NCBI GenBank assembly: GCA_963743595.1
Contig: CAVURW010000225.1
Location: forward strand, 1 to 12,355
Length of the DNA stretch: 12,355 nucleotides
Reading direction: 5' to 3'
DNA from: CAVURW01 sp963743595
GTDB taxonomy: Bacteria; Verrucomicrobiota; Verrucomicrobiia; Methylacidiphilales; UBA1321
Made by a program: the position numbers and the translations under genes
Notes under the pieces: generated by a model
Database searches by the model: none
What the model was told of the DNA's origin: nothing
The model's input: only the letters and a program-made list of their open reading frames with translations
Part shown: positions 1 to 5,720 of the stretch, in pieces
Layout of the letters: each line of letters begins with the position of its first letter
Position numbering within the stretch: the first letter of the stretch is position 1

Positions 1-215
1 AAGTTACCGCCGAAAGCTCGGGCAAAGTCCTGGTGCAAACGGCTAGCCCATAAGCGGGAGACGCGATGCTCTCGGGCGCACCAACTGGCGGAGGGAGGTT
101 TGCAGGGAAGCAGTTGCGGACAGAGACACAACATTACTAAGTGCAAACGGAGACTTCGCTGCTCAACTTCTCCCTGCGAGATCCAGTCGAAGACTCGAAT
201 GAGGGTTTCACTGGC
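1..215 (+). ncRNA. Folded RNA-like segment, possibly group II intron domain I remnant
   Basis: The sequence folds on paper. GGTGC (33-37), GCCC (47-50) and GGGAG (56-60) pair in nested order with the contiguous run CTCTC-GGGC-GCACC (about 69-82), with one G-U pair. A second stem joins GTTTGCA (about 98-104) to TGCAAAC (about 142-148) around a purine-rich loop containing GCGGACAGAGACACAA. No convincing long ORF covers the stretch. The pattern of short nested helices and this loop reminds me of domain I of bacterial group II introns, but I see no domain V hairpin and no reverse transcriptase. If the assignment is right it is a truncated remnant, cut by the window edge or by later insertion. The 3' limit is a guess. 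It could also be another structured RNA. Confidence 0.35.
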
Positions 216-241
216 GAGGGTAAAAGCCTGTGCATCGGACT

Positions 242-496
242 TCAGTTCTTCATCCGGTTCCGAAGGAGAGCGACGCAATCATTGACTGCCTCCCTTCGAC
301 TTGTAAAGGGTGCGGCGCGATGTCTGGCCAAGTTTTGGTTTTGGTTTTGGTTTTGGTTCAAGTAGTCTTTGACCTTTTGAGGATCGAATCGGATGGCACC
401 TCCGAGCTGGATATAGGGCAATCCTCTTTTTCTGAGATTAAAGACCGTTTTAGGGCTGACTTGTAGGTAGTGAGCGACTGACTCAACAGTCCACAA
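242..496 (-). CDS. Excisionase/MerR-type helix-turn-helix DNA-binding protein
   Basis: The 84-residue product begins with the winged-HTH pattern of small excisionase-like proteins (HTH_17 type). The order is TVESVAHYLQVSPKTVFNL, then KRGLPYIQLGGAIRFDPQKVKDYL, which gives recognition helix, wing and closing helix in about residues 3-46. Such proteins bind att or promoter DNA as recombination directionality factors or small regulators of mobile elements. Directly after the HTH comes an Asn-Gln run (residues about 47-55), encoded by a perfect hexanucleotide repeat. The rest is a short basic tail. The only usable start I see is TTG at 494-496, since no ATG lies upstream in frame for some distance, so the N-terminus is uncertain. 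The gene points away from the defence genes. I see no integrase gene beside it, so it may be an orphan of a decayed island. Confidence 0.75.
   Translation of the reverse strand: MWTVESVAHYLQVSPKTVFNLRKRGLPYIQLGGAIRFDPQKVKDYLNQNQNQNQNLARHRAAPFTSRREAVNDCVALLRNRMKN
332..361. repeat. Hexanucleotide microsatellite (GTTTTG)4 plus partial unit
   Basis: Four perfect head-to-tail copies of GTTTTG (332-355) are followed by a decayed copy. On the minus strand they read AAC CAA, giving alternating Asn-Gln in the excisionase-like gene. The unit is six bases, so slippage would change protein length without breaking the frame. It lies just after the DNA-binding fold, as a flexible linker. Confidence 0.9.
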
Positions 497-764
497 CGTG
501 TTTCTGATAGGAGATCTGGGTTCATGGGAATGATTGAACCACGGCAGAGTTAGAATCCCTGAAATCAGCTGTAGTTATCGTTTGCAAATTCGCATCGGAA
601 CTCGCGATTCCGCCGCACGTGCCGCACCAGTCAAACATTTACCAAAGTGCGAGCGCTCCGCTTTCGATTTGATGCTCGATTCTTGTTTTCGGAAAAAGAA
701 CGAGCGCGGGGAAGAATCCGACAATCCGGCGCGGCGCGGCGACCATCGGGAGCCGTACCACCCA

Positions 765-816
765 CCGCTTTTTGTTTCCCGAGCCCCGCCTCCTTCTGGC
801 TCGGGATAAAAAGCGG
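765..816. repeat. Two-part inverted repeat (large stem-loop)
   Basis: CCGCTTTTT (765-773) pairs perfectly with AAAAAGCGG (808-816). Inside it, CCCGAGCC (778-785) pairs perfectly with GGCTCGGG (798-805). A small asymmetric internal loop separates the arms and the loop is 12 bases. The structure is nearly symmetric, so it could act on either strand. It could be a bidirectional terminator-like hairpin, a recombination site such as an attC-like fold, or the relic of a small mobile repeat. I see no flanking core sites that decide between these. Confidence 0.7.
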
Positions 817-838
817 CTTACTAAATCGGCGCAGTTTT

Positions 839-895
839 GCAGGGGGCGTGACAGGGGGCCTTCCCCCGCGTAAGCGGCCCTGGCGCGACCCCTGC
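839..895. repeat. Imperfect long stem-loop
   Basis: GCAGGGG (839-845) pairs with CCCCTGC (889-895). Further in, AGGG..CC (853-860) pairs with GGCCCT (876-881). A competing inner hairpin GGGGG/CCCCC (854-858 with 863-867) is also possible. It sits about 20 bases after the previous stem-loop in the same GC-rich spacer, so the two may belong to one repeated element. Function unknown. Confidence 0.5.
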
Positions 896-1228
896 CACGA
901 GCGCGTAATGCCGACCGATCTGTCCGAGGTTTGGGGAGGAAGATTGGTGGGCGGCGCTCGTAACCTACCACCACGAGATTCGCGAAGCGTATCGAGCTGA
1001 CTAAATCAGTGTCGCGATTCAGGGATAAGAGCATCCGAATCGAAAATTAAGTTTTTGAAGATTTTTATGACTGCAGAGGTGCGACCGTTGATCGAAGGGA
1101 TTTTCGCAATACGTGATTCACTGGAATCGTGAAATTCAAATCACTTATCCACTTAAAAAACCATACCAACCTGCCCTCCGTTTTTACGGAAGCAACTCGA
1201 AAAAACAACACATCTACCCTACATCCCT

Positions 1229-1447
1229 ATGAGCGAATCCTCTGAAATCCACCCTATCGTCAACGACACCATCACTTGGTGCCTTCAACATCTTTTTAAA
1301 ATTCTGTCGATGCCGCTACGCGTCATTCTCTACACACGAATCGGAGAGAGACAACTTACCGGAAACATCCTCCCTTACGTTCTTGGCCTAGCGCTTCTGA
1401 TCTTCGTTGGAAATCAGGAGAGCAGTGTTCTTTTTCCTGATTGGTAA
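1229..1447 (+). CDS. Possible small membrane peptide or gene remnant (72 aa)
   Basis: I do not recognise this ORF. It starts at ATG with no clear Shine-Dalgarno sequence. The polar start (residues 1-15) leads into an amphipathic stretch (about 16-38) and one strongly hydrophobic segment, ILPYVLGLALLIFVGN (about 47-62), which could span the membrane once. It ends 8-10 residues later. It could be a short membrane peptide, the first part of a truncated larger membrane protein, or a chance ORF. A minus-strand ORF overlaps its end without looking more convincing. It lies between the GC-rich spacer and the HNH gene, on the same strand as the defence genes, with about 130 non-coding bases after it. 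Confidence 0.35.
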   Translation: MSESSEIHPIVNDTITWCLQHLFKILSMPLRVILYTRIGERQLTGNILPYVLGLALLIFVGNQESSVLFPDW

Positions 1448-1581
1448 CCTAGCTTTCAAGGTGGGCATGTTTTCCGAAGATCTAAGATATTTGCCAAAAG
1501 CGGGGTGAACCGATCCCAATTCATGGAATTTCATCTGTGATTGCTTGATTCTAGTTTCAGAGTCAGTCACTCTTTTCTCCC

Positions 1582-2319
1582 ATGGTGAAGAAGAATGCGC
1601 CACGAAAAAAGCCGTCTACAAAGGTGGGGCAGCTTGTGAAGGAAATATACGGTCAAGCATGTGCAAGTCCAACTTGCAGGGAGTGGAGTAACAGTACCCA
1701 CCAACTTCATCCTATTGATGGAAATTGCTCTAACGGCATTATCACCAATTTGGTTCTTCTTTGTCTGAGTTGCCACGGTAGAGCCACCACAGGGATCATC
1801 AGTCAATCGGACTTAATGCTATGGCAACGAATGGCTGCTTCGAAAGGCCTTCCAGCCCCTAAGGGTCAACCGCCAGCGTATAGCCTCAATATCCAGACCA
1901 ATAATGGGGTGGCGGCTCAAACGGTCAATATTGGAACATACGTACATAACCAGAAGCAGAAAGGTACCGTATATCCTCCAGGCACACTGGGTGCGGATAT
2001 TGAAATGAGAACATATTCACTTTACTTAGTTAAACGCTATATCGAATGGCGGATAAAGGGTCAGGTTGTTGACTCGCGAAAATTTAATCCTGCAAGTGCA
2101 CACGGCATACTTGCAGAGGGATTTGGTTCCCCCTCGTCCGTTCTTTTCATTTCCCAAAGTCGCTTTTTTGATTGGATTGTCCAAGCGCAAAGCAAGATAA
2201 ATAACACCGCCTTCGGAAGAATCAACAGAAGGAACTTAAACCGCAATTTTCATACTTGGGAGGATCATCTAAAGGAAAGACGTGGAACTTCAGACTCCCT
2301 AGATTCTCAGGAAATATGA
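1582..2319 (+). CDS. HNH endonuclease with shared NNG motif (245 aa)
   Basis: This is a predicted metal-dependent DNA nuclease. Residues 27-65 form a zinc-ribbon HNH core: CASPTC (C27, C32), H43 in LHPID as likely general base, N56 in TNLVLLC, then CLSCH (C61, C64, H65). The usual second His of the HH pair is Pro here, so activity needs testing. A Pro-rich linker leads to a short motif at residues 102-117, LNIxTNNGxxAQxVNI, which recurs in the next gene. Residues about 145-235 form a conserved-looking C-terminal domain (YLVKRYIEWRIKG; then FGRINRRN and RNFHTWEDH). From memory this resembles an unnamed domain in other HNH and conflict proteins with a conserved GRIN-type motif. The ATG start lacks an evident ribosome site. 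The stop lies about 100 bases before the next gene's likely ATG, on the same strand, so an operon is likely. The likely role is effector nuclease of a two-gene defence system. Confidence 0.8.
   Translation: MVKKNAPRKKPSTKVGQLVKEIYGQACASPTCREWSNSTHQLHPIDGNCSNGIITNLVLLCLSCHGRATTGIISQSDLMLWQRMAASKGLPAPKGQPPAYSLNIQTNNGVAAQTVNIGTYVHNQKQKGTVYPPGTLGADIEMRTYSLYLVKRYIEWRIKGQVVDSRKFNPASAHGILAEGFGSPSSVLFISQSRFFDWIVQAQSKINNTAFGRINRRNLNRNFHTWEDHLKERRGTSDSLDSQEI
1885..1944 (+). repeat. Diverged repeat, copy 1: motif shared by HNH and MTAN genes
   Basis: This segment encodes LNIQTNNGVAAQTVNI in the HNH protein. Its first 23 bases match the corresponding segment of the MTAN gene (from 2465) at 20 positions by eye, and the differences after that are mostly at third codon positions. 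Similar DNA as well as protein suggests a common origin by duplication, or conversion between the two genes. Confidence 0.8.
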
Positions 2320-2422
2320 TCCTTCCCAGTAAGGTTGTGATAGGCGATCTGACTCCCTCGTTCTTAAATCGTCTTTGGAAGTTGCAGGTCGTTTGAATGT
2401 CGGTCACTCTCTTCCCAACGTA

Positions 2423-3721
2423 ATGAAGGAGATGCAAAACCCCAAGTCGGCTGCACCTCTTGCCCTCAATATCCATACCAACAACGGGATTGTAGCCCAA
2501 AGCGTGAACATCGAGAACTTCGTCAATTACAAGGAAACCCAGGGTTTGGGAGAGCCCCTGGATCCGGCTGAACCTCGCCCCATCTCTGTTGTGATCCTTA
2601 CTGCAATCGATATCGAAACCAAAGCAGTACTTCGCCATCTCAGTAAAATCCAGCGCCGGGTTGTCAGTGGCACATGGTTTCATGTTGGGCACATGGAAGG
2701 CTGGGGCATCGCTGTTGCTGAAGTAGGTGCCGGAAATGTTATTGCCGCAGCCGTGGCTGCTCGGGCTTTTACACACTTTAATCCGAAGGTAGCTGCATTT
2801 ATAGGTATTGCAGGTGGCGTAAAGGACGTAGGACTCGGTGATGTTGTGGTGGCCACGAAGGTCTATGGTTACGAGTCGGGGAAAGATACGCCAGGCGGGT
2901 TCATCAGTCGTGCTAGCGTCCAAACCTCAGACCATGATCTTGAACAGCGGGCTCGCGCCCTTCGGACAACTTCAGATTGGTATAGAAGATTAGACCCAGC
3001 ATTGCCCCCAAACCACCCCTCGGTCTTTGTCTCTCCCATCGCGGCAGGAGAAGCGGTCGTTGCGACGAATCGGGGACGCATCGCCTCATTACTTAAATCT
3101 CACTATAGCGATGCTGTTGCCGTTGAGATGGAAGGTCGAGGGTTTCTGGAAGCAGCCCATATTGATTCCCATTGTAAAGCCGTTGTAGTGAGAGGAATTT
3201 CTGATTTGCTCCAAAATAAGTCCGTGACCGATCAGGCAAATTGGCGGCTGATTGCTGCTGATTCTGCTGCGGCTTTCTTCTTCGAGATGCTCTCTCTGGA
3301 AAGCGAGCCGTTAGCGGAGGAGCGAAAGAAAAGCGGAGCCGTTTTTCCTGAAAAGCCCTCTTTAAACGCGCAAAAAGAGGCTCCGATTGCAAAAATCCCT
3401 CCGTCGCTTACCTATGTGGTGGGTGATGTTTTAGGTAAATGGTATAACAGCCACTCTAAGCTAAACACTCTCTTTGGGGCGGCTGGCTTTCCCGGTGATG
3501 CCCCAGCCGGAAACTGTGTTCATAAATCTCAAGAATGGTTGAGACGAGCCAACGAACAAACGACAAATCCGCTGGAATTGTTAGGTGAGGTGTTGGTTGA
3601 ATACATGAACCTCGATCTTCAAAGCAACCCGCAATGGATAGAAGGTTTTACCAAAATAACCGTATCTCTGGATAAGAACGGTTTAGTATTCGAGATCAAT
3701 GGGGTGAAGGCAAAAACTTAA
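2423..3721 (+). CDS. MTAN/nucleoside phosphorylase-family protein with AbiJ_NTD3-like C-terminus
   Basis: The protein begins with the LNIxTNNGxxAQxVNI motif (about residues 14-31) also found in the preceding HNH protein. Residues about 56-292 are a PNP/UDP phosphorylase fold of the 5'-methylthioadenosine/S-adenosylhomocysteine nucleosidase type. They show VVILTAIDIET at the first strand, IGIAGGVKDVGLGDVV, then VAVEMEGRGFLEAA with the nucleoside-binding VEME, and VVVRGISDLL with the catalytic Asp. All key residues appear present, so N-glycosidic bond cleavage is plausible. After a charged linker, residues about 330-430 carry a helical domain (KWYNSHSKLNTLFGAAGFPG, WLRRAN, PLELLGEVLVEYM) ending in ITVSLDKNGLVFEINGV. 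I read this as AbiJ_NTD3-like, an effector-associated type of domain. A TTG start at 2375 is also possible. I prefer ATG 2423; ATG 2432 has AAGGAG directly against it with no spacing. Such MTAN domains occur as effectors or sensors in STAND-type conflict systems. Confidence 0.8.
   Translation: MKEMQNPKSAAPLALNIHTNNGIVAQSVNIENFVNYKETQGLGEPLDPAEPRPISVVILTAIDIETKAVLRHLSKIQRRVVSGTWFHVGHMEGWGIAVAEVGAGNVIAAAVAARAFTHFNPKVAAFIGIAGGVKDVGLGDVVVATKVYGYESGKDTPGGFISRASVQTSDHDLEQRARALRTTSDWYRRLDPALPPNHPSVFVSPIAAGEAVVATNRGRIASLLKSHYSDAVAVEMEGRGFLEAAHIDSHCKAVVVRGISDLLQNKSVTDQANWRLIAADSAAAFFFEMLSLESEPLAEERKKSGAVFPEKPSLNAQKEAPIAKIPPSLTYVVGDVLGKWYNSHSKLNTLFGAAGFPGDAPAGNCVHKSQEWLRRANEQTTNPLELLGEVLVEYMNLDLQSNPQWIEGFTKITVSLDKNGLVFEINGVKAKT
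2465..2524 (+). repeat. Diverged repeat, copy 2: motif shared by HNH and MTAN genes
   Basis: This segment encodes LNIHTNNGIVAQSVNI near the start of the MTAN protein and is the partner of the segment at 1885-1944. In both proteins the motif is followed by a short polar tail (TYVHNQKQKG and NFVNYKETQG) and joins two domains. The alternating hydrophobic/Asn-Gly pattern could make a short beta hairpin or an oligomerising strand. I infer that it lets the two proteins meet. Confidence 0.8.
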
Positions 3722-4056
3722 AGCCAGAAGTGACTGTATAATTCAGGATAGGCGATAATCACTATTCAATCCTCCCGATTTCCGTGGCTACCCATCCCTA
3801 TCCATAGAATTTGGATTACCAGCCATAAATAAACCGCGACAGGACTAGTCCATAGTGTTGTCAAGAATTGGCCTCCGACTTGATCGTGCCTGCCTGTTTA
3901 TCCGTCATCCCAATCGCCGGGCCATAGGCCATCTGGTCAAAGTTTCGGGCTCCACGAATGAACAGTTTTGCCCTAAAAATTGTGGACAAGGACTCCTGAG
4001 ACTTTCTAATTTCTTATTCTTGGTGCATACTTTAGCTAGTTAACCCACCGACCTGT
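3722..4056. other. Intergenic gap, no clear feature
   Basis: About 335 bases separate the MTAN gene from the STAND gene. I find no convincing gene: the 62-codon frame at 3855-4043 has no recognisable motif and no ribosome site. I see no strong terminator hairpin after the MTAN stop and no clear promoter. The gap is large enough for the STAND gene to have its own promoter, so the two systems are probably separate units. Confidence 0.5.
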
Positions 4057-4221
4057 ATGCAAGAAATTGACTTCCATCAAATTCAACCGCGTTGCGGATC
4101 AAAGGAGGATGCTTTCGAGGAACTATGTTGCCAGCTTGCCTCTAAAACGCTTCGCCCCAGTGACAAATTCCAACGCTTTCGCGGGGCCGGGATGGAGGCG
4201 TTGAATGCCTTGCAACAGGTG
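4057..4221 (+). CDS. 5' fragment of the STAND gene: start of the nuclease domain
   Basis: This is the true beginning of the Avs-like gene, too short to stand out as an ORF. It encodes about 54 residues. The first 45 (FHQIQPRCGSKEDAFEELCC and on to KFQRFRGAG) match the N-terminal helix of this nuclease family as I remember it. After the lesion it reads out of frame and stops at TAA 4219-4221. No Shine-Dalgarno sequence is evident before the ATG. It was chosen because the homology-like sequence continues in the next frame exactly one base away. Confidence 0.65.
4189..4191 (+). other. Frameshift lesion 1 (one G missing) in the STAND gene
   Basis: In the run GGCCGGGATGG the frame passes from RFRGAG to GDGGVEC only if one more G is present. 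This is exactly at the nuclease catalytic GxGGDGGVE-type motif, so the true protein would read GAGDGGVE. Downstream the QAK frame is one base off from the start frame. Loss of a G in a short G run is a typical indel, biological or sequencing. Confidence 0.75.
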
Positions 4222-5720
4222 AAGATGGTTCGTTAATTGGATGGCAAGCTAAATATTTATTCGATATAGACAAATTGATTGATAAAACGGACAATTCTCT
4301 TAAAACCGCTCTTTCTGTACGCCCCGGATTGACCAAGTATATCGTTTGTTTTCCCTACAATCTTACTGGACGAACAAACCGCCCTGGAAAGAGAAACGGG
4401 AAAAGCGTTAGCGAGACCGAGAAATTTGAGGATTGGATTGCAAAGTCAGAGGGGGGTGTTGTCAAAATAGAAGTATGGCCTGCCTCAAAACTTTTGAGCC
4501 TTCTTTTGGAAAAAGACACTTCAGGAGGCATCAGATACTACTTTTTTTCTAGTACGGTTCTATCGAAAGTATGGTTTGAAAAACACCTCCGTTCTGCCTC
4601 AAAACATGCTGGTCCCCGATACTCTGGGGCTCTTCATGTAGACACGCGTATTGACCAATGGTTCAGTGCTTTCGCTGGCGATCAAGATTGGCGGGGACGG
4701 TTGAATTCTTGGATAGAGAAAAGGACCTTGGCGATTCAAAAAGTCGCTCGCCATCTTGGACCTTTAGAATCCCCTCAAGAAATCCTGCTACAATTCGAAA
4801 CTGCCATCAATGCATGCCAGCGCCTAATATCTGAAGCGCAATCCATATCTATTGAATCCAGTGAATCATGGCTTTCTAGCTTCTCCGAATTTCAACGAGT
4901 TGCCTTAGCTGCTGTTAATGAACTTTTTGAGTCTCTTAAAACTATTCAAGATAAGCGCTTTTCGATTGTCTCTGATTTATTGATCCAAATCAGGACATTT
5001 CATTATTTTCTCAAGCTTGAGGCGGATGGTCTCGTTTTCCAGAAATCGATACTTATCACGGGAGCAGGTGGTTCGGGGAAAACACATGGACTCTGTGACG
5101 CTGCTAATAAAAGATTCAAAAAGGGAGGTTACACATGTCTGGTTTTTGGAGATCAATTCCAGAATCAACCCCATTTTTGGACTCGATTGGCCGAAGTCTT
5201 AGATATGCCTGGCCTTGGCAAGGACCAGCTTTTGGACGCCCTTCAGGCGGCGGCACTCGACTCCAACCAAAACCTATTTATCTTTGTCGATGCACTGAAT
5301 GAGACACGCCCAAGGAACTACTGGCATAACAGTATACGATCAATTGAACTTGAGTTTAGAAGCCGTCCAAACTTGAAATTATGCGTTTCCTGTCGCACTT
5401 CATTCGTTTCAGTTTGCCTGGAGCAAGATCATCCTTTTCCAATCCTTGAGCATGAAGGATTTTCTGGATTTCAATTTGAGGCTTGGGATGCATTTTTCCG
5501 TTATTATGATCTTGATCCACCATTCCTTCCAATCCTTCCCTTTGAGTTGGCCAATCCCCTGTTTCTTAAACTGCTCTGCCAGACGGCTCAAAGTCAGGGT
5601 TTGAAGCAAATCCCGGCTGATTTTCTCGGTTTCTCGGCAGTACTTAAAAGCTTTTTACTGGAGAAGGAGAAGCTCTATGCAAATCACTGGCATGCCTGTG
5701 GGAAGTGGTCTGCTTACTAA
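4191..5720 (+). CDS. Middle fragment of the STAND gene: QxK nuclease core and P-loop NTPase
   Basis: This frame carries the rest of the nuclease (GDGGVEC, IGWQAKY, then LTKYIVCFPYNLTG, a strand typical of the family, and SGGIRYYFF). A linker with GPRYSGALHVDTRIDQWFSA follows, then a long helical region and the NTPase: ILITGAGGSGKTH (Walker A) and NLFIFVDALNET (Walker B). LKLCVSCRTS is a sensor-like strand with Arg, and a winged-helix-like part (FELANPLFLKLLC) follows. It has no good start of its own, because the first TTG (4275) lies inside the nuclease domain after the catalytic QAK. It ends out of frame at 5720 with a nonsense-like tail (ACGKWSAY). Alone it would make a truncated NTPase. 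Confidence 0.7.
   Translation, partial: DGGVECLATGEDGSLIGWQAKYLFDIDKLIDKTDNSLKTALSVRPGLTKYIVCFPYNLTGRTNRPGKRNGKSVSETEKFEDWIAKSEGGVVKIEVWPASKLLSLLLEKDTSGGIRYYFFSSTVLSKVWFEKHLRSASKHAGPRYSGALHVDTRIDQWFSAFAGDQDWRGRLNSWIEKRTLAIQKVARHLGPLESPQEILLQFETAINACQRLISEAQSISIESSESWLSSFSEFQRVALAAVNELFESLKTIQDKRFSIVSDLLIQIRTFHYFLKLEADGLVFQKSILITGAGGSGKTHGLCDAANKRFKKGGYTCLVFGDQFQNQPHFWTRLAEVLDMPGLGKDQLLDALQAAALDSNQNLFIFVDALNETRPRNYWHNSIRSIELEFRSRPNLKLCVSCRTSFVSVCLEQDHPFPILEHEGFSGFQFEAWDAFFRYYDLDPPFLPILPFELANPLFLKLLCQTAQSQGLKQIPADFLGFSAVLKSFLLEKEKLYANHWHACGKWSAY
5664..5669 (+). promoter_or_regulatory. Shine-Dalgarno-like AAGGAG before internal ATG 5677
   Basis: AAGGAG lies 7 bases before ATG 5677, close to the ideal spacing. 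It is the best ribosome-binding match I noticed before any large frame here; the likely starts at 1582, 4057 and 8342 have none. It lies inside the upstream frame (LEKEKLY), so it may be chance from Glu-Lys codons, or it may allow reinitiation after the frameshift. Confidence 0.4.

Larger units (their letters stand above)
497..1228. other. Non-coding, GC-rich spacer with inverted repeats
   Basis: More than 700 bases hold no gene I can support. The part from about 640 to 1020 is clearly richer in G and C than the defence genes to its right. Reading frames through it are Arg/Pro-rich on both strands, as expected of chance ORFs in GC-rich DNA. It contains two large stem-loops, listed separately. 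The last 200 bases are AT-richer and could hold a promoter for the small ORF at 1229, but I find no convincing -35/-10 pair. The composition break suggests that the defence block was joined to different DNA near here. Confidence 0.6.

Noticed and set aside
778..816. Stem-loops read as an integron attC site
   Set aside because: The fold is suggestive, but I find no paired core sites of the GTTRRRY type and no integron integrase.
639..1034. 131-codon minus-strand ORF, Arg/Pro-rich
   Set aside because: It covers the GC-rich inverted repeats, is opposed by an equally long plus-strand frame and has no motif; composition explains its length.
1388..1603. 71-codon minus-strand ORF between the small membrane ORF and the HNH gene
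   Set aside because: No recognisable domain, and it overlaps the HNH start. Neither it nor the plus-strand ORF is convincing, but the plus frame has a clear hydrophobic segment.
2222..2923. 233-codon minus-strand ORF
   Set aside because: It is antisense to the end of the HNH gene and the MTAN core, whose catalytic motifs are clear on the other strand.
2338..3756. GATAGGCGAT present both before the MTAN start and after its stop
   Set aside because: A 10-base match is expected by chance many times in a window of this size, and neighbouring bases do not match.
3855..4043. 62-codon plus-strand ORF in the gap before the STAND gene
   Set aside because: No ribosome site, no family likeness, and a length expected by chance.
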